Source: DATFVA01 sp963743325
GTDB taxonomy: Bacteria; Bacteroidota; Ignavibacteria; Ignavibacteriales; Ignavibacteriaceae
Assembly (NCBI GenBank): GCA_963743325.1
Contig: CAVUOZ010000005.1
Span: 620,001 to 684,000 of the forward strand
Direction: 5' to 3'
DNA length: 64,000 nt
The translations under genes were made by a program, and so were the position numbers. Positions 56,242 through 64,000 of this stretch are shown piece by piece (the stretch's first letter is position 1; every line of letters begins with the position of its first letter). The notes beneath the pieces were generated by a model that saw only the letters and a program-made list of their open reading frames with translations, had not been told where the DNA came from and ran no database searches.

Positions 56242-56547
56242 ACGTAAATCATTAGATTTTTTGTTTGATGATACTTAACCGTCAATATTATCGGATTTCT
56301 ACCGGATAAAATTAAACACAAAAAGGATATTGCGAAAACGGTAAAAATGGGCGGTGCAATTGAGATGAATCTTAATAATATATATACCTTTTGTCACTTT
56401 TCAGTACAGTTATTCTACTATATTTTTAATTAGACCTGATTTCCCCTGATTATCGATATAAATAATGTTATACCCGGGGAAAAGGTTAAGAGTGTCGAAG
56501 TTATATCATACAGACAAAATAAATTTTATTCATCTATAAGGACTTTA
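56242..56547. other. Non-coding spacer
   Basis: About 305 bp. It likely carries the promoter for the following outer-membrane protein. I see no hairpin terminator or repeat here. Confidence 0.4.
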
Positions 56548-57525
56548 ATGAAATTTAAGTTATTCCCCCTGGTCATGTTTCTGATTATTGGAAAAACATT
56601 TGCAAGCTGCGGTTCGGAGAATTGTCCGCTCTATCATTTTCAGTACAATTTGCAGGGCGGGCTTCATTTAAGATTATACGGTGAATATATAAATCAGGAT
56701 AAAATTTATGCCGGTTCTACTCTCAGTTCTATCGGAGCATTGCCTGAGGAGCATGATGAAGTAAGTACACTTAATTTAATTACTGCATTTCAGCTTCAGT
56801 ACGGTTTAAGCGATAGACTTGATATAGGTTTTACATTACCTTTCATCCATCGGGAGCATAGTCATATTCATCACGAGGATGGACAAGCCCGGCTGGAAAA
56901 CTGGAACTTTAGCGGGATGGGGGATGTTCTGATCACAGGCAATTACACCCTTATTACTCCTTCAATGGAAAAAGAGATTTACCTGGGACTTTCTGCAGGA
57001 ATAAAATTACCCACAGGAGTAACTAATGCAGTTAATGCCGGGGGTGAACTTGCAGAAGTTACGCTTCAACCGGGAACCGGTTCGCTTGATGAGCTCCTTG
57101 GAGTAAATTTCCGCTATCCTTTGTTTACGATTCAGACTACTGACGCTGAAGAATACTCGACAATTCCGTTAATATTGGGATTAAATTATAAAATTGCCGG
57201 AAAAGGTACTGATGATTATAAATTCGGAAATACTTTGCTGCTGACTGCCGGAACTGATTACCAGTTTACGGATAAAACCAGTATTACTATGCAGTTTAAT
57301 GTTAGGACCCAGGGTTATGCTGATGTCGGCGGGACTGGTGAACCCCGGGAAAATACCGGCGGAACCTGGTTGTACCTGAGTCCCGGATTAAATCTAAATC
57401 TTCTTGACAACCTGTCATTCTTCGGGATTGTACAATTTCCTGTGTATATAAATGTTCATGGACTCCAGCAGGCATCTGCCTTTAATGCTCAGTTTGGAAT
57501 ATCAGCAAATACAAGTTTTTTGTAG
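56548..57525 (+). CDS. Outer-membrane transporter-like barrel protein
   Basis: This 325-aa exported protein has a signal peptide (about 1-19, ending TFAS). Then follow CGSENCPL, a histidine-rich loop HREHSHIHHEDG (about residue 107-118), and a series of amphipathic strands with GLSDRLDIGFTLPF, GDVLITGNY and GIKLPTGVT. These strands match the transporter/MetA-type barrel group (PF13557-like). The histidine cluster and two nearby N-terminal cysteines could bind metal, but that is a guess. AAGGA precedes the ATG. It stands alone. Confidence 0.75.
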   Translation: MKFKLFPLVMFLIIGKTFASCGSENCPLYHFQYNLQGGLHLRLYGEYINQDKIYAGSTLSSIGALPEEHDEVSTLNLITAFQLQYGLSDRLDIGFTLPFIHREHSHIHHEDGQARLENWNFSGMGDVLITGNYTLITPSMEKEIYLGLSAGIKLPTGVTNAVNAGGELAEVTLQPGTGSLDELLGVNFRYPLFTIQTTDAEEYSTIPLILGLNYKIAGKGTDDYKFGNTLLLTAGTDYQFTDKTSITMQFNVRTQGYADVGGTGEPRENTGGTWLYLSPGLNLNLLDNLSFFGIVQFPVYINVHGLQQASAFNAQFGISANTSFL

Positions 57526-57688
57526 TACAAGTATTCAAACAGCAACACTGTTTATAATTTACAAATCCCGATGATCTGGTATATCATAACTTTCATGTGT
57601 AAATAAATCCCTCCGTTTTATCACATTCAAAAATTTTAATTGCCTATTTAGGGTAGTCGAACTAAATTAGCAAAGTAAAGTATCTCAA

Positions 57689-58219
57689 ATGCGAGAGGTT
57701 ATGTCTCCGGATAGGATCATTTATATCCTTATTGGACAAAAAGGAAGTGGAAAATCTTTTATCGGCACAATTATTCAGGAAATATATGGGATAGCATTTG
57801 TAAGGGTAGAAGATATAGCCAGGCAGTCAAAAAAGAATCGTGCAGTAGACGATGAATCATATCATAAGGAAGCATTCTTTCAAATCGAATCTCATTTGCG
57901 TGAGGTTCTAAAAAATATTCCTGCTCTCGTCTTTGAATCAACGGGACTAACATCTCATTTTGATAACATGCTTGAAAGTCTGAAAAGAGACTATCGTGTA
58001 ATAACAATCAGTGTAAAAGCAAAATCTGAATTATGCCTGGAGAGAATTAAAAACAGAGACAGGGTAATTCATATTAATGTTTCTGATAAAGAGGTTATGC
58101 ATATTAATTCATTAGTCCTTCATAAAAATCGTGTGTGCGATCACGAACTTGGCAATAATGGAAGCAGGGAAGAACTGATTAATGCAATAGGTAATATTTT
58201 CAAACAGAATCAATTATAA
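57689..58219 (+). CDS. P-loop kinase-like NTPase, small
   Basis: This 176-aa cytoplasmic protein has Walker A GQKGSGKS near residue 16-23, a second acidic strand VFESTGL, and a basic region with RIKNRDR that resembles the lid of small kinases such as shikimate, adenylate or cytidylate kinase. It is too diverged to name the substrate. Two close ATG codons are possible (57689 and 57701); GAGAGG lies just before the second. Nothing ties it firmly to its neighbours. Confidence 0.75.
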   Translation: MREVMSPDRIIYILIGQKGSGKSFIGTIIQEIYGIAFVRVEDIARQSKKNRAVDDESYHKEAFFQIESHLREVLKNIPALVFESTGLTSHFDNMLESLKRDYRVITISVKAKSELCLERIKNRDRVIHINVSDKEVMHINSLVLHKNRVCDHELGNNGSREELINAIGNIFKQNQL

Positions 58220-58383
58220 TGCTAATGGTGGATTTAGATAAAGTCGGATGAGACCAGGGAGGTTCGAGACTTTATTATAGGTATAGACTCATCTCCATCG
58301 ATAAATGCAGAAGATTGGCATTCAGTAAATAAAACAAGTGGATATCTCAGAATGAATCTATTTATTAAGGCGGAGGGAACACA

Positions 58384-58854
58384 ATGGAGATTGTAGTTCG
58401 GGAGGCAGTTATCACTGATGTTGAGGCTCTTATCCGATGCCATAATCGGTTTATGGAGCATCACATAACCGGGGATAAGCGTTTTACTTTAAGAGCCGGG
58501 GCTAAAGAAAAATGGCGTGAGCAAATCTCCGAATGGGTAGGTAATCCTGATACTCTTGTGCTGGTCGCAGAGAACAAAACCATCGTAGTAGGATGCGCAT
58601 ATACGATTATCAAATCTGGGGCGCTTGATTTCGGTCCGGAGAAGATCGGATATATATGTGATGTTTATGTAGATCCTGATTATCGCCGACAGGGTATTGC
58701 AAAGCGCTTTCTGACGACTGCCCAGAACTGGCTGCAGAAGAGAGGGATTACTATAATTGAAGCGAGCTGGTCGGTTCATTCGACCGAGGCACAGAAAACC
58801 TGGCCCTCCCTGGGTTTTAAACCTATGAGCATCAGCGGGCAATTGGAGTTTTAA
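58384..58854 (+). CDS. GNAT-family N-acetyltransferase
   Basis: This 156-aa protein has the GNAT fold: REAVITDVEALIRCHN start, and the acetyl-CoA motif A in YVDPDYRRQGIAKRFL. A terminal WPSLGF strand is typical. The substrate, a small amine or a protein N-terminus, is not evident. GGAGGG lies before the ATG. It is followed after 7 bp by the frameshifted small membrane gene, suggesting co-transcription. Confidence 0.9.
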   Translation: MEIVVREAVITDVEALIRCHNRFMEHHITGDKRFTLRAGAKEKWREQISEWVGNPDTLVLVAENKTIVVGCAYTIIKSGALDFGPEKIGYICDVYVDPDYRRQGIAKRFLTTAQNWLQKRGITIIEASWSVHSTEAQKTWPSLGFKPMSISGQLEF

Positions 58855-58861
58855 TCTGACA

Positions 58862-59216
58862 ATGATATTACCAAAAATCTTAGTTATAATCGTTTTGATT
58901 CTGATCATTCTAACCGGCGCAGGGTGGTCATTCTTCAGAAATAAATATATCCTCATCGGTTTGATTCTTCTGATTACACCTGGAGTAGTTTTCCCGGACT
59001 CTAGATGAGATGATGCATCATAAGATTTCAGGTAACAGCAGGAGCATAGTTATTAATCTTCCGGGTAATCCCGACAATTCAAGGAACTTACCCGGGTGGA
59101 ATATGGAATATTATCTGGGACCTGCACAGCGGCGGAACAGGTCGGGATCAGACTGGCTGGTAATTAAATTTGATGAGAATGATGTAGTTGAAGATTATAT
59201 TATTTTGAACAAATAA
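58862..59216 (+). pseudogene. Small membrane protein with SmpA-like domain, split by a +1 frameshift
   Basis: A 48-codon frame (58862-59008) encodes two transmembrane helices (KILVIIVLILIILTG and ILIGLILLITPG). A second frame, one base on, opens at 59010 and runs to 59216. Its upstream continuation is open back to a TAG at 58986. Skipping one T in the run at 58989-58992 joins them into one protein of about 117 aa. That protein has a helix pair, then RSIVINLPGNPD, MEYYLGPAQ and DWLVIKFDEN, a pattern like SmpA/OmlA-type domains (family link is inference). This could be a recent mutation, an assembly error or a programmed shift. Confidence 0.65.
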
Positions 59217-59237
59217 TATAACAGTCTTAAGAAGCAG

Positions 59238-59639
59238 ATGACTCACAAAAGATCATACATGATTGAAAAAAAGAAGGAAATAATCCGGAGGTTTATCAGT
59301 GCATATAATTCTTTTGATGTTGATACCATGCTCGCTCTGCTGCATCCCGATATCCATTTCAAAAATATATCCGCCGGAAAGGTTAATGCTGAGACAAATG
59401 GTATCAGTGAATTTGAAAAACTTGCAAGACAATCATCTGCGTTATTCATGGAACGCAAACAGAAGATAATTTCATATAAAGAATTAAGTGACAGAATAAA
59501 TGTTGATATCCGTTACCAGGCAATTTTAGCTGTACATTTACCCGGTGGTCTGAAAATTGGGGACACCATTGATATGAAAGGGAAATCAGAATATATCATT
59601 AAAGATAATCTGATAATATCTATTATTGATGAAAGTTAA
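59238..59639 (+). CDS. NTF2-like (SnoaL-type) small protein
   Basis: This 133-aa protein has the cone-fold layout: an N-terminal helix with EIIRRFISAYNSFDVDTMLALLHPDI, then beta strands HFKNISAG, INVDIRYQAIL and KGKSEYIIKDNLI. It could be a ligand-binding or isomerase-like protein, but no catalytic residues are evident. A second possible start is ATG at 59259. It follows the frameshifted gene by 21 bp. Confidence 0.8.
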   Translation: MTHKRSYMIEKKKEIIRRFISAYNSFDVDTMLALLHPDIHFKNISAGKVNAETNGISEFEKLARQSSALFMERKQKIISYKELSDRINVDIRYQAILAVHLPGGLKIGDTIDMKGKSEYIIKDNLIISIIDES

Positions 59640-59664
59640 GTTTACTTGTTGAATAAGAGGCAGC

Positions 59665-59704
59665 GTTCAAGTTCAAGATTAAGTTCAAGATCAGGTTCAA
59701 GATA
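59665..59704. repeat. GTTCAAG direct repeat cluster, second copy
   Basis: The block opens GTTCAAGTTCAAG and continues with AGTTCAAGATCAGGTTCAAG. It is nearly the same as 34921-34958 apart from a few substitutions and one indel. It lies 25 bp after the NTF2-like gene and just before the repeat-protein gene. Confidence 0.75.
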
Positions 59705-59802
59705 TTTCCTTAAAAATGTACTCTTTTATCCGTTTTTCTTATAGCGGAATAATTTTAACTTTACGGCAATCTATTAAGTTAAAAAGGATAAATCCCCATT
59801 TG

Positions 59803-61143
59803 ATGCAGAAAATTATCAGAATTTCTCTTTTCTACATTCTTATCTTTATTTCCCTTACTTCATTTATTTCAGCACAGGTTGATTCCTCGGGAAATGTTAA
59901 GAAAACTTATTATCCTGATGGTACTCTGAAAGCCATGGGAACGTACTGGAATGGCCAGCTTCATGGCGAATATTTTGAGTATTACCCGAACGGTAAGGTC
60001 TGGAAAAAATGGCATTACTTTCAGGGGAAAGAGGAAGGTTTGCAGACCTGGTATTTTGAGGACGGGATTGTAAGCATAAAGTGGAATTATAAGGATGGAA
60101 TTAAAGAGGATACCTCTTACTGGTATTATGAGACAGGGGAACTCTGGGCCAAGCAGAATTATTACCAGGGAGTACTGGATGGAATAACTTACACATATTA
60201 CAAAACCGGTGAACTGCAAGGAGAGTGGAATTATTCAATAGGTCTTCTTCAGGGAATCTCAAGAACTTTTTATAAATCCGGCGCATTGGAGGTTGAAAAA
60301 ACTTTCAACAACGGAGTAATGCAGGGGCCTACTAAAGTTTATCACGAAAACGGTAAGGTCGCTGTCGATGCTTACTTTAAGGAGGATAAAATAGTTGGCG
60401 AGGTAAAATTGTATGATTCTGCCGGTGAGATCAGGGTTATTGATACCTATGATAACGGAGAAATTAAAGACAGAATCCGGTATGATTACCTTGGTAAAAT
60501 TGAGGCAAAGGAAAAAACCGACAGAGAGTATTATGATAACGGCTCATTAAAAAGTGAAATTTTTTATAAGGACGGTAAGAAGGAAGGTTTCGCAAAATTC
60601 TATTATGACAGCGGTTTTATGAAATCCGAATATCATTACGAAAATGATACTCTGCACGATCGTTCTTTTACGTATTATGAGAATGGTATAGTGGAATCTT
60701 CCATCGACTACATACATGGAGCCCATACAGGTATAACAAGAAACTATTATCCAAGCGGTCTGATTGAATCGGAAGTTAGCTACAACAACGGTATTAAAAA
60801 TGGAATCCGCCTGACATACTATGAAACAGGTAACGTCAAATATGTAGAATATTATAAAAATGATATACTGACAGGCGAATACAAGTCATTTTATGAAAAA
60901 GGGACGCTTGAATCAAAATGCAAATATATTGACGGTAAACCGGAAGGACCCAAGATTTACTATTATGAGAACGGTGCATTGAAAAGAGAAGAGAATTATG
61001 TTGATGGTAAACTGAACAACTGGGTAAGGGATTACTTTGGAAACGGAAAGTTAAAAAAAGAAGAATTTTATAAAAGCGGAGTCATACAAACCAGTAAAGT
61101 TTATGACGAGGGAGGCAAACTTGTTTCATCAATCGGAAGCTAA
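59803..61143 (+). CDS. Secreted YwqK/MORN-like repeat protein (first of two)
   Basis: This 446-aa exported protein has a signal peptide (about 1-25, ending FISAQ). Nearly all the rest is some 18 tandem units of about 23 residues with the core YYxxGxLxxExxYxxGxxxG. This is the MORN-variant repeat annotated in YwqK-type proteins. Such repeats fold as an extended beta sheet that could bind a partner or lipid; no enzyme motif is present. The ATG at 59803 fits the signal peptide; the frame opens at 59716. Its end overlaps the next gene. Confidence 0.85.
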   Translation: MQKIIRISLFYILIFISLTSFISAQVDSSGNVKKTYYPDGTLKAMGTYWNGQLHGEYFEYYPNGKVWKKWHYFQGKEEGLQTWYFEDGIVSIKWNYKDGIKEDTSYWYYETGELWAKQNYYQGVLDGITYTYYKTGELQGEWNYSIGLLQGISRTFYKSGALEVEKTFNNGVMQGPTKVYHENGKVAVDAYFKEDKIVGEVKLYDSAGEIRVIDTYDNGEIKDRIRYDYLGKIEAKEKTDREYYDNGSLKSEIFYKDGKKEGFAKFYYDSGFMKSEYHYENDTLHDRSFTYYENGIVESSIDYIHGAHTGITRNYYPSGLIESEVSYNNGIKNGIRLTYYETGNVKYVEYYKNDILTGEYKSFYEKGTLESKCKYIDGKPEGPKIYYYENGALKREENYVDGKLNNWVRDYFGNGKLKKEEFYKSGVIQTSKVYDEGGKLVSSIGS

Positions 61144-62056
61144 AATATTAATTCTTATAATCTTTATAACAGTAAGCAATGTTATATATTCTCAGGATGG
61201 TATAGTCAAGCAGAACTACCCTGACGGAACAATTAAGCAGTCAGAATCATATAAAAACGGAATGCTTGACGGCGAGTGCAGATATTATTATGAATCCGGC
61301 ATATTGAAGGAGATTGTAAATTATGATAAAGGCAGAAAAGAAGGATTTTACAGGAACTATTATGATTCCGGTATTCTGAAAGAAACTATGAATTACGATA
61401 ATAATAAACTGGATGGTGTCTATTCATCATATTATCCGGAAGGAGTGCTTAAAGAAAAAGGGATGTATAAACAGGGTGTCTTTGAAGACACTATAAAAAC
61501 CTGGTACGAAACCGGAAATCTGAATTCCATCTATTATTATCAGAATGGTTTGCGTGAAGGAACCGCCAGGGAATTTTATCCTGCAGGCAGTCTGAAAGTT
61601 GAAGCTGAATATGTTCACGATGCTCAGAATGGGGAAAGCAGATGGTATTATGAAAATGGAACTCTCAAAGGTATTTATAATTATTCAAATGGGAATATTG
61701 AAGGTCCGGCAAAGGAATATTACCCTGATGGCAAACTAATGGCCGACAAGAATTATAATTATTCCCAGTTAACAGGTATAATTAAAAACTATTACGAAAG
61801 CGGTAAACTGAAATCGGAAAGTAATTATGAAAAAGGCATGAAAGATGGTATTACAAAATCATACTACGAGAACGGCACTCTATGGTCAGAACAACATTAT
61901 GAAGAAAATAAGCTCGTGGGAGATACAAAGATCTACCGCGATAATGGAACTTTGTGGTACATTGAAACTTATGAGGAAGGTACACTAATAATTAGCAAGG
62001 AATATTCTGAAGACGGTAAACTGGTTTCGGAGAAAAAAATTAGTGAGAAGGAGTAG
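61121..62056 (+). CDS. Secreted YwqK/MORN-like repeat protein (second of two)
   Basis: This 311-aa paralog of the upstream gene has a signal segment (about 5-25, ending VIYSQ) and about twelve of the same 23-residue units, for example YYESGILKEIVNYDKG. I chose TTG at 61121 because GGGAGG lies 4-10 nt upstream; an ATG at 61103 is also possible. Either start overlaps the first gene's end in another frame, so translation is coupled. The two probably arose by duplication followed by loss or gain of units. Confidence 0.83.
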   Translation: MFHQSEAKILILIIFITVSNVIYSQDGIVKQNYPDGTIKQSESYKNGMLDGECRYYYESGILKEIVNYDKGRKEGFYRNYYDSGILKETMNYDNNKLDGVYSSYYPEGVLKEKGMYKQGVFEDTIKTWYETGNLNSIYYYQNGLREGTAREFYPAGSLKVEAEYVHDAQNGESRWYYENGTLKGIYNYSNGNIEGPAKEYYPDGKLMADKNYNYSQLTGIIKNYYESGKLKSESNYEKGMKDGITKSYYENGTLWSEQHYEENKLVGDTKIYRDNGTLWYIETYEEGTLIISKEYSEDGKLVSEKKISEKE

Positions 62057-62084
62057 ATTAAAGAATTATATTCCCTGATTTAAA

Positions 62085-62145
62085 AACCGTTGTAAACGGT
62101 TAAGGTTACATTTTTATTACATTAACCCGGGATTTAATCCCGGGG
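62085..62145. repeat. Two adjacent palindromes (REP-like)
   Basis: AACCGTT-GT-AAACGGTT-type hairpin (62085-62102) and CCCGGGATT/AATCCCGGG hairpin (about 62126-62144) sit between the repeat protein and aguB. They have no T run and resemble dispersed palindromes of Bacteroidota. They might still end or protect transcripts. Confidence 0.6.
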
Positions 62146-62228
62146 AGAACATTTACGGATCGTAGGGAAATTAAATTTAAAATGACGGTTATTGAAAAAA
62201 ATTATAAATATCTTAATTAAATATACGT

Positions 62229-63131
62229 ATGAAAATCAAATCCGAAATCCCTTTAAAGTTTACGATCGGGCTTCTTCAGATGTCGATGTCAAAAAATACT
62301 GATGATAACCTGAAGAAAGCTGTTGATCAGGTTGAAAAAGCCGCAAAAAAAGGAGCACAGGTTATCTGCCTTCCGGAATTGTTCAGATCTGATTATTTCT
62401 GCCAGAGAGAGGATATAGAAAATTTTAATCTTGCAGAAACCATCCCCGGACCAACAACTGAAATTCTCGGTAAGACAGCGAAGAAGCATAAGATCGTAAT
62501 CGTCGCCCCGCTTTTTGAGAAGAGAGCACAGGGAGTTTATCATAATACGGTAGCAATGATAGACACTGAAGGTGAAATTGCTGGTCTTTACCGGAAGATG
62601 CATATCCCCGATGATCCTGCCTACTTCGAAAAATTTTACTTCACTCCCGGTGATCTGGGCTATAAATCATTTAAAACCAGGTATGGTAATATCGGAACAC
62701 TTGTCTGCTGGGATCAGTGGTACCCTGAAGCTGCCCGCCTTACTGCATTAAAAGGCGCCAGTGTGATCTTCTATCCTACAGCTATAGGCTGGCACCCGCA
62801 CGAAAAAGATGAACACGGTAAACCGCAGTTTGATTCTTGGAGGACAATTCAAAGAGGACATGCTATCGCTAACGGAGTGTATGTTGCAGCTGTTAACAGG
62901 GCTGGTCTTGAAAAACCCGATAAGAACTCCAGTGGAATTGAATTCTGGGGATCATCTTTTGTTGCTGATCCACAGGGAATTATTATTGCTGAGGGTTCAG
63001 CCGATAAGGAGGAAATAATTCTTTCTGAAGTTGATACAGAAAGAATTGAATACATAAGACGGAACTGGCCGTTTCTGCGGGATCGAAGAATTGATTCATA
63101 CGTTGATATCGATAAAAGATTTCTCGATTAA
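62229..63131 (+). CDS. aguB: N-carbamoylputrescine amidohydrolase
   Basis: This nitrilase-family enzyme hydrolyses N-carbamoylputrescine to putrescine, CO2 and ammonia. At 300 aa the length fits. The catalytic triad is Glu50 (CLPEL), Lys123 (YRKMHIPDDP) and Cys160 (LVCWDQWYPE). The motif set WDQWYPEAAR and SVIFYPTAIGWHP is typical of plant/bacterial AguB. Its neighbour is agmatine deiminase, which supplies the substrate, and the two make the arginine-to-putrescine route. Confidence 0.95.
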   Translation: MKIKSEIPLKFTIGLLQMSMSKNTDDNLKKAVDQVEKAAKKGAQVICLPELFRSDYFCQREDIENFNLAETIPGPTTEILGKTAKKHKIVIVAPLFEKRAQGVYHNTVAMIDTEGEIAGLYRKMHIPDDPAYFEKFYFTPGDLGYKSFKTRYGNIGTLVCWDQWYPEAARLTALKGASVIFYPTAIGWHPHEKDEHGKPQFDSWRTIQRGHAIANGVYVAAVNRAGLEKPDKNSSGIEFWGSSFVADPQGIIIAEGSADKEEIILSEVDTERIEYIRRNWPFLRDRRIDSYVDIDKRFLD

Positions 63132-63141
63132 GAATCCTTGA

Positions 63142-64000
63142 ATGAAAAATCAGAAAACTACCATAAATATTTCGGAATACCGGCTTCCCGCCGAATGGGA
63201 GATGCATTGGGGAACCTGGCTAGGGTGGCCGCATAATAAAGAAGACTGGCCTGGAAAATTTTCCCCGATTCCATGGGTATATGCAGAAATAGCCAGGTAT
63301 ATAGCCCGCCATGAAAATGTAATGATTATTGTCGAAGATAAAGAACATCAGCAAAAAGCTGAACGGATCTTAAAATCAATCGATATAAATTATGAAAGGG
63401 TAGAATTCTTCAGATTAAAAACCAACCGCGGATGGATGAGAGACTCTGGTCCCGCATTTCTTAAAAGTAATACAGGAAATGATACAGCCTTAATCAATTT
63501 CAGATTTAACGGCTGGGCAAAATATGACAACTTCAAAAAAGATGAAAAACTTCCGGCATTTATTTCACGAAAATTCAATTTAGACAGAATCATCCCCTTT
63601 CATAATAACCGGCAGGTTGTGCTGGAAGGAGGCAGCATTGAAACTAATGGTTCCGGTGCACTGATCACAACTGAAGAATGTTTATTAGATGAAAATGTTC
63701 AGGTTAGAAATCCCGGATTTTCTAAAAAGGATTATGAAGAAGTTTTCAGGAATTACCTCGGAATTACAAATACAATCTGGCTTGGGAAAGGAATAGCCGG
63801 GGATGACACCCACGGACACGTGGATGATCTGTGCCGCTTTGTAAATAATAATACCGTGGTTCTAGTACAGGAAAAAAAGGAATCTGATGACAACTATAAA
63901 AGGTTAATAGAAAACACAGAAAGACTGAAAGATGTAAAGCTTGAAAACGGATCATCATTAGCTGTAGTGGAATTGCCAATGCCCGCCCCTGTTGTATTTA
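63142..64000 (+). CDS. aguA: Agmatine deiminase, C-terminus outside window
   Basis: The frame opens at ATG 63142, 10 bp after aguB, and stays open to the window's edge (about 286 codons of the usual 345-370). Visible guanidino-group enzyme motifs are GTWLGWPHN near the start, GWMRDSGP (substrate Asp), EGGSIETNG, and HGHVDDLCRF with the catalytic His. The catalytic Cys near the C-terminus is beyond the edge. It converts agmatine to N-carbamoylputrescine. The C-terminus is cut by the window, not by mutation. Confidence 0.95.
   Translation, partial: MKNQKTTINISEYRLPAEWEMHWGTWLGWPHNKEDWPGKFSPIPWVYAEIARYIARHENVMIIVEDKEHQQKAERILKSIDINYERVEFFRLKTNRGWMRDSGPAFLKSNTGNDTALINFRFNGWAKYDNFKKDEKLPAFISRKFNLDRIIPFHNNRQVVLEGGSIETNGSGALITTEECLLDENVQVRNPGFSKKDYEEVFRNYLGITNTIWLGKGIAGDDTHGHVDDLCRFVNNNTVVLVQEKKESDDNYKRLIENTERLKDVKLENGSSLAVVELPMPAPVVF

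Noticed and set aside
58259..58290. Possible tRNA because of GGTTCGAGAC
   Set aside because: No matching acceptor, D or anticodon stems can be drawn around it.
58238..58393. Open stretch of about 50 codons before the GNAT gene
   Set aside because: It has no start codon with a ribosome site near its beginning and it runs into the GNAT start; it may be a gene remnant but cannot be supported.
57689..59639. New defence island
   Set aside because: There is no nuclease, helicase, toxin or other defence-type gene here; the P-loop protein and GNAT alone do not support it.
59869..60219. 116-codon minus-strand frame opposite the YwqK-like gene
   Set aside because: It is a shadow of the strongly repetitive plus-strand coding sequence.
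59803..62056. Toxin-antitoxin system based on YwqK naming
   Set aside because: Both proteins have signal peptides and no toxin-like partner is nearby, so the antitoxin label is not supported.

Overview
The window looks like a chromosomal piece of a Gram-negative, AT-rich member of the Bacteroidota/Chlorobiota side of the tree, most likely the Ignavibacteria (inference). The reasons are: secreted proteins ending in a type IX secretion (T9SS) style tail with the motif QNYPNPFNP; a TonB-dependent receptor / large surface protein / PorV-like cassette; a ClpP–trigger factor pair; weak or AT-rich leaders; and frequent TTG starts. No rRNA, insertion sequence, prophage or CRISPR array was seen. One tRNA-Leu is present.

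Layout. 0-2.1 kb: minus-strand tig-clpP operon with a terminator. 2.1-4.3 kb: a gene-poor tract holding a small membrane ORF, the tRNA-Leu(UAG), an inverted partial copy of that tRNA, and short repeats. 4.3-7.2 kb: a small hypothetical protein and a secreted trypsin-like protease. 7.7-10.3 kb: PP2C phosphatase overlapping a transmembrane Ser/Thr kinase with a YCF48-type propeller. 10.3-10.9 kb: a repeat-built spacer. 10.9-17 kb: murA, a membrane metallopeptidase, an AI-2E family permease and a tRNA nucleotidyltransferase with HD domain. 17.1-24.4 kb: a tripartite efflux operon (TolC-like, adaptor, ATPase, three MacB-like permeases). 24.6-34.9 kb: a large outer-membrane protein, Nudix hydrolase, PfkB kinase, mtnA, recO, an HtrA protease, a terminator, aroC and a metallo-beta-lactamase-fold hydrolase.

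35.5-50.8 kb is an envelope and secretion region: a T9SS-tailed protein, the TonB receptor / frameshifted CxxCH surface protein / PorV cassette, an M16 peptidase, an M1-like + M28 + PDZ fusion peptidase and a TolB-like propeller. 51.1-56.2 kb holds four membrane proteins (NSS symporter, DedA, MFS on minus; a DAACS symporter on plus). 56.5-62.1 kb holds less conserved genes: an outer-membrane protein, a P-loop kinase-like protein, a GNAT, a frameshifted small membrane protein, an NTF2-like protein and two overlapping YwqK/MORN-like repeat proteins. The window ends in an agmatine-to-putrescine pair: aguB and a 3'-truncated aguA.

The most unusual signals are not classical genes: an 11-bp repeat family at two distant spacers, a second GTTCAAG repeat family at two other spacers, a 29-bp perfect direct repeat bracketing about 480 bp packed with hairpins, the partial tRNA copy facing the intact tRNA, and two +1 frameshifts whose repair restores sensible proteins. 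I did not find convincing evidence of a wholly new multi-gene system. The strongest candidates for follow-up are the repeat families, the CxxCH-bearing surface protein in the TonB/PorV cassette, and the propeller-bearing receptor kinase.
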